Below are positions 1 through 6,732 of a stretch of 11,466 bases of DNA, one piece after another. Position 1 is the first letter of the stretch. Each line of letters starts with the position of its first letter. The notes beneath the pieces are model-generated. The model did not search any database and had not been told where the DNA came from. It saw only the letters and a program-made list of their open reading frames with translations. The stretch lies in assembly GCA_013812805.1 (NCBI GenBank), contig JACCSV010000306.1:1-11466 (forward strand), in the 5' to 3' direction. Origin of the DNA: Sphingomonas sp. (GTDB lineage Bacteria; Pseudomonadota; Alphaproteobacteria; Sphingomonadales; Sphingomonadaceae). Position numbers and translations under genes: made by a program.

Positions 1-1
1 A

Positions 2-91
2 CTTGAATCGGGCGACCGGATCCGGGCTGCGTCCCTCGACCAGATCGTCGCGCAAATCCGCGTCAAGCTCGCCGAGGTGCAGGCGCGCTAG
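2..91 (+). CDS. C-terminal end of an unidentified protein (partial)
   Basis: An open frame enters from the left edge and ends at a TAG at 89-91, giving the last 29 residues of a protein. The tail is helical in character, with alternating hydrophobic and charged residues (DQIVAQIRVKLAEVQAR at the end), and could be a short terminal helix. Only 15 bases separate it from the next gene on the same strand, so the two may share a transcript. Too little is present to name a family. The frame is chosen because it stays open to a stop just before the next start; the call is tentative. Confidence 0.5.
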   Translation, partial: LESGDRIRAASLDQIVAQIRVKLAEVQAR

Positions 92-106
92 CTTGGCGGC
101 TTTCCC

Positions 107-991
107 GTGACCGGCGTCCATGCCACAGGCGCTGCCGTGGACGCTCCATACGAAGTGCCGGAACAGCTGCAGCTGGGGGTTGCCCGCCTGCTTGCGCCCA
201 ATCCGTCGGCATTCACCTATACCGGTACCCAGACGTATCTTGTCGGCACGGACGAAGTCGCGGTGATCGACCCGGGGCCGGATTTGCCCGCGCATGTCGA
301 GGCGATCGTCCGGGCGATCGCCGGCCGGCCCGTAGCCGCAATCCTGTGCACCCACACCCACCATGACCACAGCCCCGCCGCGGCGCCGCTGGCGAAGCGG
401 ACGGAAGCGCCGATCGTCGGCTGTGCGGCGCTGTCGCTGGCCAGCGTTGGCCCACGCGCGGATGCTGCCTTCGACGGCAAATACCGGCCCGATCGGGTGC
501 TTGCGGACGGCGAGTCGATCGGTGTGGATGGCTGGACCCTTACCGCCGTCGCGACCCCCGGCCACACTTCCAACCTTCTGTGCTTCGCGCTCGAGGGCTC
601 GGGGGCGCTGTTCAGCGGCGACCATGTGATGGGCTGGTCGACGACGGTGGTGGTGCCGCCGGACGGGAACATGGCCGACTACATGCGCAGCCTCGACAAG
701 CTTCGCGAGCGCGACGAGCGTGTCCACTATCCGGCCCATGGCCCCGCGGTAACCAATCCGAAGCAATATCTGCGCGGCCTGATCGGCCACCGGATGCAGC
801 GCGAGAAGCAGATCCTTGCAATCGTAAGTCGGGCGTCGAGCACGATCCCCGACATTGTCGCCGCCGCTTATTCTGGCCTTGACCCGAGGCTGACCGCCGC
901 CGCCGCCGGTTCGGCGCTGGCGCATCTGCTGGACCTTGAGCAGCGCGGGCTCGTTGTTCAGGAGGGCGAGCGATGGAGAGCAGTTCAATGA
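107..991 (+). CDS. MBL-fold metallo-hydrolase with C-terminal winged helix (LACTB2-like)
   Basis: This 294-residue protein is a probable zinc-dependent hydrolase of the metallo-beta-lactamase superfamily, predicted cytoplasmic because no signal peptide is visible. The core motif THTHHDH lies at residues 82-88 and carries the HxHxDH metal ligands. Further ligands are expected at H153 in PGHT, D172 in FSGDHVMG and H211 in YPAHGP. The region after about residue 215 (RGLIGHRMQREKQIL) through the LDLEQRGLV segment resembles the winged-helix tail of LACTB2-like members, some of which are nucleases or thioester hydrolases. The substrate cannot be read from sequence. The start is a GTG at 107 with no clear Shine-Dalgarno; a second GTG at 137 would remove ten weakly conserved residues. 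The 3' end overlaps the DUF4230 gene by 19 bases, suggesting an operon with it and nadA. Confidence 0.93.
   Translation: MTGVHATGAAVDAPYEVPEQLQLGVARLLAPNPSAFTYTGTQTYLVGTDEVAVIDPGPDLPAHVEAIVRAIAGRPVAAILCTHTHHDHSPAAAPLAKRTEAPIVGCAALSLASVGPRADAAFDGKYRPDRVLADGESIGVDGWTLTAVATPGHTSNLLCFALEGSGALFSGDHVMGWSTTVVVPPDGNMADYMRSLDKLRERDERVHYPAHGPAVTNPKQYLRGLIGHRMQREKQILAIVSRASSTIPDIVAAAYSGLDPRLTAAAAGSALAHLLDLEQRGLVVQEGERWRAVQ
960..965 (+). promoter_or_regulatory. Ribosome binding site of the DUF4230 gene
   Basis: A consensus AGGAGG sits inside the end of the hydrolase gene, seven bases before the ATG at 973. It supports that start. A weaker GGAGAG at 975-980 is also seven bases before a second in-frame ATG at 988, which forms an ATGA overlap with the hydrolase stop, so that start cannot be ruled out. 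Confidence 0.7.
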
Positions 992-1713
992 CGACGGAAG
1001 AAGCCGGTTCGCGCCGACAGCCGAACTGGCTCGCAATCCTCCTCGGGGCCGCGGCCATAATCGGGGCCTTGCTGGTGTGGCGCAATTTCGAAGAGCAGCG
1101 CGAGAGGAAGGCGGCGCTCGGCGCGATGGTCACTGCCTTTCAAAAGCAGAACAGCCTCAGCGTCTTTCGAGCGCAAGTTCCCACATTCGTGCACAATAAG
1201 GAGTCGCGGTTTTTCGGTTTGCTCGATGCCGAGCAGATCGGGGTGATCCCGGCGACGATCGAGTACCGCCTCGACCTCAGCAAGCTGAAGCCCGGTAGTT
1301 TCCGGTGGAACGAGGACGCGGAGACAATGCAAGTAACGATCCCGGATCTTACGGTCACTGAGCCGTCTCTCGACACTCGCCGGGCACGGCTCGTGAACCG
1401 CGGTATCCTCGTTTCGGGCGATGCGGCCATGAACCTGATGCGCAAGAACATGGGCACTGCCCGGGCGACCGCCATCCGGGAGTCGCGCAACCCCGAAATG
1501 GTGGCGATGGCGCGATCTGCCGCACGAGAGATGATGACTCAAAATGTCACCCTGCCGCTTCGCGCGGCGGGCTTTGCCGACGCCAAAGTCACGGTTCGGT
1601 TCGCCGACGAGCCGAGCGCCAATGCCGACCCTAGCTATCTCGATCGCTCGCTCACATATAACCAGGCCATTGAAGCAGCGCGCAAACGCCGCGCCGCCGA
1701 AGGACAGAGATGA
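973..1713 (+). CDS. DUF4230 domain-containing membrane-anchored protein
   Basis: A 246-residue protein of unknown function matching the DUF4230 family by its general pattern. It has a short polar N-terminus (residues 1-18) and one hydrophobic segment at about 19-36 (WLAILLGAAAIIGALLVW). A positively charged stretch follows, then a long soluble region containing LSVFRAQVP (62-70) and VIPATIEYRLDLSKL (91-105), the parts that recall the family. The single N-terminal segment suggests a membrane-tethered protein, with the bulk probably periplasmic; orientation is inferred. The C-terminus is basic (EAARKRRAAEGQR). The start at 973 is backed by AGGAGG seven bases upstream; the ATG at 988 is the alternative. 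It overlaps the hydrolase by 19 bases and nadA by 4, so expression is probably coupled. Some family members are annotated only as hypothetical proteins, and no activity is known to me. Confidence 0.85.
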   Translation: MESSSMTTEEAGSRRQPNWLAILLGAAAIIGALLVWRNFEEQRERKAALGAMVTAFQKQNSLSVFRAQVPTFVHNKESRFFGLLDAEQIGVIPATIEYRLDLSKLKPGSFRWNEDAETMQVTIPDLTVTEPSLDTRRARLVNRGILVSGDAAMNLMRKNMGTARATAIRESRNPEMVAMARSAAREMMTQNVTLPLRAAGFADAKVTVRFADEPSANADPSYLDRSLTYNQAIEAARKRRAAEGQR

Positions 1714-2723
1714 GCGTACACGCACCGAGCCTCAAAGGGCTCGATTTGCTCGGCGAGATCGAGCGGCTCAAGCGCGAGCGGAACGCCGTCATTCTCGCGC
1801 ATTATTATCAGAAGCCCGAAATCCAAGACCTCGCCGATTTCGTCGGTGACAGCCTCGATCTGTCGCGCAAGGCGGCGGCGACCGATGCCGAGGTGATCGC
1901 ATTTTGCGGCGTTCGCTTCATGGCCGAGACGGCCAAGATCCTGTCGCCGGAAAAGACGGTGATCCTGCCCGACATGGACGCCGGCTGCAGCCTCGAGGAT
2001 TCCTGCCCGCCCGACCAGTTCAAGGCGTTCCGCGAGGCGCACCCCGACCATATTGCGCTGACCTACATCAACTGTTCGGCGGCGGTGAAAGCGCTGTCCG
2101 ACATCATCGTCACCTCCAGCAGCGCGCAGGTGATTCTCGACCAGATCCCGCAGACACAGAAGATCATCTTCGGGCCCGACCGCCACCTTGGCGGCTACCT
2201 GGCGCGCACGACCGGTCGCGACATGCTGCTGTGGCCCGGCATCTGCATCGTCCACCAGGCGTTTTCGGAGACCGAGCTGCTCAAGCTCAAGGCCGAGTAT
2301 CCGGATGCTCCGGTCGCCGCGCATCCCGAATGCCCGCCGCACATCGTCGAACTTGCCGACCATGTCGGCTCGACCCGCTCGATCCTCGATTTCGCGTTGA
2401 GTTCGCCGGCGGACACGATCCTCATCGCCACCGAGCCGCATATCATCCACCAGATGGAAAAAGCCGCGCCCGGCAAGACGTTCATCGGAGTGCCCGGCGG
2501 CGACGGCAACTGCAACTGCAACATGTGCCCGTACATGGCGCTCAATACGCTGGAGAAGCTGTACGTCGCGTTGCGCGATCTCGAGCCGCGGATCGAGCTT
2601 TCGGGCGAGGTCATGGACGCGGCCCGGGTGCCGCTCGAGCGGATGCTGGAAATGGCCGGGCGGACGGTCGGGCAAGGCGACGTCGGCCGGCCCGTGATCG
2701 ACCCGAGGATCAGCGGCGACTAG
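1710..2723 (+). CDS. nadA: Quinolinate synthase A
   Basis: NadA condenses iminoaspartate with dihydroxyacetone phosphate to quinolinate, a step of de novo NAD synthesis, using a labile [4Fe-4S] cluster in the cytoplasm. The 337-residue length is typical. Visible signatures include AHYYQKPEIQDLADFVGDSL from residue 30, DMDAGCSLEDSC with C93 and C99, WPGICIVH with C179, HPEC at 205-208, and CNCNMCPYM at 268-276. By analogy with characterised enzymes the cluster ligands should be C93, C179 and one cysteine of the last motif, probably C273. The ATG overlaps the DUF4230 stop as ATGA and has GAAGGA at 1699-1704, five bases upstream. The usual partners nadB and nadC are not in the window; instead nadA follows an MBL hydrolase and a DUF4230 gene. 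Its 3' end overlaps the convergent DUF4112 gene by 14 bases. Confidence 0.98.
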   Translation: MSVHAPSLKGLDLLGEIERLKRERNAVILAHYYQKPEIQDLADFVGDSLDLSRKAAATDAEVIAFCGVRFMAETAKILSPEKTVILPDMDAGCSLEDSCPPDQFKAFREAHPDHIALTYINCSAAVKALSDIIVTSSSAQVILDQIPQTQKIIFGPDRHLGGYLARTTGRDMLLWPGICIVHQAFSETELLKLKAEYPDAPVAAHPECPPHIVELADHVGSTRSILDFALSSPADTILIATEPHIIHQMEKAAPGKTFIGVPGGDGNCNCNMCPYMALNTLEKLYVALRDLEPRIELSGEVMDAARVPLERMLEMAGRTVGQGDVGRPVIDPRISGD

Positions 2724-3153
2724 GCGGCGGCCGAACGGCTGTGCCCTCTACCGTCGCCCCCGACGGATGGTGCTTGTCGAGGTGGCGCTTGATGATGCGC
2801 AGGTTGCGGGTGTTAGAGCGGAAGAAATAATCGGGGATGGCGCCGACGATCGGGATCATGCCGAGCATCCAGTCGACGCCGATATTGCCGCCCATCCGCG
2901 CCATCTGTATCTTCGACATGCCCAGGTTGCGCGCTTCCCAGGCGAGATAGGCACCGATCGCCGCGGCCGCCGTCGGCCCGGCGAAGGGTACGAAATCGAG
3001 GATCACGTCGAGCCCAACCGGGCGGTTGAGACCCGGGATCACGACCAGCCGCTCCATCACCCGCTCGAGCCCCTCGACTCGACGGCGCACCGACTCCGGA
3101 TCGTTGGGCAGGGCTGGGAAGCTGCGGTTTCGGCCGGCAGGGTCGTCCATCAT
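2710..3153 (-). CDS. DUF4112 domain-containing membrane protein
   Basis: A protein of up to 147 residues matching the DUF4112 family, function unknown. Two related segments are visible: VGLDVILDFVPFAGP at 46-60 and IGVDWMLGMIPIVGAIPD at 91-108. Both follow a GxDxxLxxxPxxG pattern, suggesting two hairpin-like membrane elements from an internal duplication. A basic tail follows (NTRNLRIIKRHLDKHH). The gene begins ATGATG: the first ATG (3153-3151) overlaps the stop of the upstream solute-binding gene as ATGA. A strong GGGAGG lies just before it, one base away, so the second ATG at 3150 may be the one used. The arrangement implies translational coupling to the solute-binding protein. The 3' end overlaps nadA on the other strand, leaving no room for a separate terminator. 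Confidence 0.88.
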   Translation of the reverse strand: MMDDPAGRNRSFPALPNDPESVRRRVEGLERVMERLVVIPGLNRPVGLDVILDFVPFAGPTAAAAIGAYLAWEARNLGMSKIQMARMGGNIGVDWMLGMIPIVGAIPDYFFRSNTRNLRIIKRHLDKHHPSGATVEGTAVRPPPSRR

Positions 3154-4619
3154 TCCTCCCGCGACAGCCGTTCTTCTAGCCCGGTGAGCGTGTGAAGAGC
3201 GAAGCGGTTCCCGGAAAAGCCGCTGACCCGCGGTGAAACCAGCGACCAGCGGACCGGCGCCGCCAGCGGAATGAACAATTGTGCCGCATCGATTTGTCGT
3301 GACGCCTCGAGCAGCAGAGCACTTCGCTGGGCAAGAACCAGGGTCGAGCGGGCGCCTTCGATCAGCTCGTCGGCTTGGCTGTCGCATACCTTAGCGACGC
3401 CGCATCGGAAGCTGCGCAGGAACCAGGCCGGGGAATTGGACGGAGCGACCTGGTCGACCAGGCGCAAGTCGGCCCGTGACCGCCGCTCGGCAAGCTCGAC
3501 GTCCAGCCCAATCGCCCCCCAGTCGCGGCGAAGGCGGTCGAGCAGCAGCTCCGACCCCGGCCCCTCGGGCAGCGCAATCCGGATCGAGCGCCGCTCTGGG
3601 CCGAGCAGCTGCCTTGCGGTTGCGACCAGCGCCGGTTGCCGTTCGGCCAACGGAACAGCCGTCCACGGCTGCGGCGCCGGGTCGGGTAGGTCGGCAAGGC
3701 CGGGCTCGAGCACCGTCGTGCGGGGGGCCAGCCCCGGAACCGCAAACGCCGCAAGCAGTGCCTCGCGGTCGATCGCCTGGCTCAGCAGTTGCCGGACCTC
3801 TGCAGTGGCAAGCAGACCCTCGGCCCTGACCGGCACCAGTCCGAACAGTCCCGATGCAGGATCGAACTGCAGCGCCCGACGCGGTAACTCGATGGCGCGG
3901 GCGTAAGGCAGGTCGGCGAAGGTCCCGCCGATCACGAGGTCGGCTGTTCCGGCAGCAAACTGGGCAACCGCTTCGCGCGCCGAAGCGCTTCGCAGCTGCA
4001 GCTGCTCGGTCCGGGTTTGCTCTTCGTCCGGTGTTGCGACTTCGCGCGTCAGCCGCACTAAGGCCTGCTCGCGCTGGAGGGCGAACGGGCCTGCGCCCTG
4101 GCCCTGATAAACCAGCGTCAGCTGTGGGTGGGCAAGCAGTTGCAGCAGATCTGGCCGGGGCGAGTTGAGCCGGATTTCCAGAACCCGGTCCGTCATCGGC
4201 ACGACTTCCGCGACTGCGCCCAGGGCGTCCTTGATCGGGTTCTCGCTGCCGGGAGCGATGTGTCTGCGCAGCAGCCGGGCGACCCGCTCGGCGGTGACTC
4301 GGCGGCCGTCCGGCCACTCGGTATTGGCAAGCCGGAAGATGTAGCTCAGGCCATCGTCGCTGACGTTCCAGGTCTCGGCGAGGCCGGGCACCACCTGGCC
4401 CCGAGCATCGAAGCGAACCAGCCCTTGTGCGGTGCTGGCCAGAAGCAAAGCGTCAGCGATGCCGATCGGTGCTTCCGAGGGGTCGGTGATGGTCGGCGAA
4501 TCGCCGATGACAACAACCGCGAGAGTGCCGCCCGCCTGCCGATCGCAGCTCGAGCCGAGCGAAGCGGCGGCAACAACAAGCGCGAAACAAAGCGCGCGGC
4601 GAAGGAGGAACGGCCGCAT
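3150..4619 (-). CDS. Peptide/solute ABC-type substrate-binding protein (SBP_bac_5), likely exported
   Basis: A 489-residue protein resembling the extracellular solute-binding proteins of family 5, which deliver oligopeptides or similar solutes to ABC transporters. The N-terminus is a signal sequence (MRPFLLRRALCFALVVAAAS) followed by LGSSCDR. C25 could be lipidated, but the -3 residue is Gly rather than the usual Leu/Val/Ile, so the lipobox is imperfect. Family-like stretches are GLVRFDARGQVVPGLAETW (67-84), VSDDGLSYIFRL (87-98) and WPDGRRVTAERVARLL (102-117). The ATG at 4619 is chosen because it yields a compact signal peptide; an in-frame ATG at 4658 would add 13 residues, and neither has a clear Shine-Dalgarno. 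No permease or ATPase gene is adjacent; the only partner is the overlapping DUF4112 gene. The ligand is unknown. Confidence 0.87.
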   Translation of the reverse strand: MRPFLLRRALCFALVVAAASLGSSCDRQAGGTLAVVVIGDSPTITDPSEAPIGIADALLLASTAQGLVRFDARGQVVPGLAETWNVSDDGLSYIFRLANTEWPDGRRVTAERVARLLRRHIAPGSENPIKDALGAVAEVVPMTDRVLEIRLNSPRPDLLQLLAHPQLTLVYQGQGAGPFALQREQALVRLTREVATPDEEQTRTEQLQLRSASAREAVAQFAAGTADLVIGGTFADLPYARAIELPRRALQFDPASGLFGLVPVRAEGLLATAEVRQLLSQAIDREALLAAFAVPGLAPRTTVLEPGLADLPDPAPQPWTAVPLAERQPALVATARQLLGPERRSIRIALPEGPGSELLLDRLRRDWGAIGLDVELAERRSRADLRLVDQVAPSNSPAWFLRSFRCGVAKVCDSQADELIEGARSTLVLAQRSALLLEASRQIDAAQLFIPLAAPVRWSLVSPRVSGFSGNRFALHTLTGLEERLSREE

Positions 4620-4724
4620 CGGTGCAGCTTTAGCTTCAATCGGCTGTTCAGCAACCATCTGGCTATATCGCCCCAGGTGTTTTATAGACCTAAGACAGTT
4701 GGCGACTCCGGCAAGGGATTTCCA
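4620..4724. promoter_or_regulatory. Divergent promoter region between solute-binding protein and PBP genes
   Basis: The 105 bases between these head-to-head genes must hold promoters for both directions unless transcription enters from further away. The stretch around 4660-4695 is the most AT-rich part (TATATC near 4665, TTTTATAGACC near 4679-4689), as expected for -10 elements. I could not assign a confident -35/-10 pair on either strand. The call rests mainly on gene orientation. Confidence 0.4.
4713..4718 (+). promoter_or_regulatory. Ribosome binding site fixing the GTG start of the PBP gene
   Basis: AAGGGA lies six bases before the GTG at 4725. It selects this codon over the much longer open frame that runs upstream, which is only the shadow of the divergent solute-binding gene. 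Confidence 0.6.
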
Positions 4725-6725
4725 GTGGCGGATTACGACGGGATTTGGAGCCGTAACGGCGTCAACGTCGAAGAACTGCCCGATCCGCTGGCGCCGGGTT
4801 CGCCCGCGCAGCCGCCTGCCGAGGACGATTCGCAATCACCGCCACGGCGATCGCGTTGGCGCTGGTTCAAGCGCGGCTTCTATATCATCTCGGCGGTATT
4901 GCTGCTGACGATCATCTGGCTGATCGTCACCGCGCCGCTATCGCGCGCACTCGAACCATTGCCCGATCCGGCGATGCTGTTCCTGTCCGAGGAGGGGCAG
5001 CCGATCGCTCGCCGCGGCGCGATGAAGGAAGCGCCGGTCGAGGTCGCCGAACTCGATCCGCTGACGCCCGCCGCCTTCATCGCCATCGAGGACCGACGCT
5101 TCCACAGGCACTGGGGCATCGACCCGCGAGCGATCGGCCGCGCCTTCGTCACCAACGTTAGGGCCGGGGGAGTGAAGCAGGGCGGGAGCACGATCACCCA
5201 GCAGCTCGCCAAGACCAGCTTCCTGTCGTCCGACCGAAGCCTCAAGCGCAAGGCGCAGGAGGTGATCATCGCCTTCTGGCTGGAGTCCTGGCTGACCAAG
5301 GAAGAGATTCTGTCGCGCTATCTGTCGAGCGTCTACTTCGGCGACGGCGTCTACGGACTGCGAGCCGCATCCCGCCATTATTTCGACCGCCAGCCGGAGC
5401 GGATGACGCTGGCGCAATCAGCGATGCTCGCCGGCGTGGTCCAGGCGCCGTCGCGGCTGGCGCCGACCCAGAACCTCAAGCTGGCGCGGGCGCGAAGCCG
5501 CCTAGTCCTGCAGGAGATGGCCGACACCGGCGTCATCACGCAGGCACGGGCGAGCTCGACCGGTTCGGCGCGCCCCGTCGCTAAGCGCGGCAAGCTTCCC
5601 ACCGGCACCTATTTTGCCGACTGGGTCGCGCCGTTTGCCCAACAAGCGTTCGACGCCGAATTCGGGCAGATCAGTGTCGCGACGACTCTCGATCGCGACC
5701 TTCAGCGGCTGGCCGTCCAGGCGATCGGCAATGCGTCGCTCGGCGGTGCGCAGGCGGCGCTGGTCGCGATGCGTCCGGACGGGCGGGTGGTGGCGATGAT
5801 CGGCGGCAGGAGCTATCGCCAAAGCCCGTTCAACCGTGCCACCCAGGCGCGCCGCCAGCCGGGTTCGGCGTTCAAATTATTCGTCTACCTCGCGGCCCTG
5901 CGCGCCGGCTGGACGCCGGACAGCATCATCGAGGACAAACCGATCACCCTCGGCGGCTGGAGCCCGGTCAACAACGACGGCGTCTATCGCGGGTCGATTA
6001 CCCTGCGCGAAGCTTTCGCACGATCGAGCAATGCGGCGACGGTGCGGCTTTCCGAAAGCGTCGGCCGCGGCAATGTGCTGCGCGCTGCCCGCGATCTTGG
6101 GATCACCACGCCGCTTCCGAACGCGCCAAGCGTCGCCTTGGGCACTGCGGGGGTCAATTTGGTGCAACTCACTGCGGCCTATGCGGCGATTGCATCAGGC
6201 CGCTACCCGGTGCGTGGGCGGGGACTTCCGACCGAGGAAGAGGAAAAGGGCGGGTTCGCCTCGCTGTTCGGAAGCGCCAGCGGCAGCCTCGAGCCGAACC
6301 GCGACCGGGCGGCGATGCTCGACTTGTTGTGGGCGGCGGCCAACGACGGCACCGGGCGCCGCGCGGTGCTCAGAGTCCCGACGTTCGGCAAGACCGGGAC
6401 CAGCCAGGACAATCGCGACGCAGTGTTCGTCGGCTTTGCCGGGGACCTGGTCGTCGGGGTGTGGGTCGGGCGCGACGATAACAAGACGCTCGGCAAGGTC
6501 ACGGGCGGCACGCTGCCGGCGCAGATCTGGCGGAAGTTCATGTCCGGCGCGGTCGCAATCGACCGGCGGGCGGGGCCGCCGCTGCCCCGACGCTACCCGG
6601 CGCCTGGCGAGCGGGACCAACCGCCAGTGCAGAATCCCAGCCCTCTGCCGGAAGACTGGAGCGAGGCGACCCAACCATTTCGCGATGTGATTCGTGAGAT
6701 TGAAAAGATGCTCGGCGAGGAGTGA
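4725..6725 (+). CDS. Class A penicillin-binding protein (bifunctional transglycosylase/transpeptidase)
   Basis: A 666-residue enzyme that polymerises lipid II into glycan strands and cross-links the peptides. It is anchored in the inner membrane with its catalytic part in the periplasm. A proline-rich acidic cytoplasmic tail (residues 1-45) precedes one membrane segment at about 51-70. The GT51 domain (roughly 85-260) shows EDRRFHRHWGID with catalytic E122, QGGSTITQQLAK (152-163) and YLSSVYFGDGVYG (199-211). The transpeptidase domain (roughly 345-605) shows SAFK with nucleophile S381, SSN at 434-436 and KTGT at 556-559, so all active-site motifs are intact. The length is short for PBP1A (often about 800 residues) and I see no OB-fold insertion, so it is closer to compact PBP1-type enzymes. 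The GTG start has AAGGGA six bases upstream. It stands alone, divergent from the solute-binding gene. Confidence 0.96.
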   Translation: MADYDGIWSRNGVNVEELPDPLAPGSPAQPPAEDDSQSPPRRSRWRWFKRGFYIISAVLLLTIIWLIVTAPLSRALEPLPDPAMLFLSEEGQPIARRGAMKEAPVEVAELDPLTPAAFIAIEDRRFHRHWGIDPRAIGRAFVTNVRAGGVKQGGSTITQQLAKTSFLSSDRSLKRKAQEVIIAFWLESWLTKEEILSRYLSSVYFGDGVYGLRAASRHYFDRQPERMTLAQSAMLAGVVQAPSRLAPTQNLKLARARSRLVLQEMADTGVITQARASSTGSARPVAKRGKLPTGTYFADWVAPFAQQAFDAEFGQISVATTLDRDLQRLAVQAIGNASLGGAQAALVAMRPDGRVVAMIGGRSYRQSPFNRATQARRQPGSAFKLFVYLAALRAGWTPDSIIEDKPITLGGWSPVNNDGVYRGSITLREAFARSSNAATVRLSESVGRGNVLRAARDLGITTPLPNAPSVALGTAGVNLVQLTAAYAAIASGRYPVRGRGLPTEEEEKGGFASLFGSASGSLEPNRDRAAMLDLLWAAANDGTGRRAVLRVPTFGKTGTSQDNRDAVFVGFAGDLVVGVWVGRDDNKTLGKVTGGTLPAQIWRKFMSGAVAIDRRAGPPLPRRYPAPGERDQPPVQNPSPLPEDWSEATQPFRDVIREIEKMLGEE

Positions 6726-6732
6726 GCGCGCT

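Noticed and set aside
1635..2675. A 346-codon open frame antisense to nadA
   Set aside because: The complementary strand encodes a fully conserved NadA with all cysteine motifs. The antisense product has a low-complexity, charged composition typical of shadow frames.
3154..3387. N-terminal extension of the DUF4112 frame to an ATG at 3387
   Set aside because: It overlaps the C-terminus of the solute-binding gene in another frame. The strong GGGAGG and ATGA overlap place the start at 3153 or 3150.
4128..4724. Upstream extension of the PBP frame, which would add 199 residues
   Set aside because: It lies antisense to the solute-binding protein gene and has no PBP-like sequence. A GTG with a good ribosome binding site at 4725 begins directly before the recognisable N-terminus.
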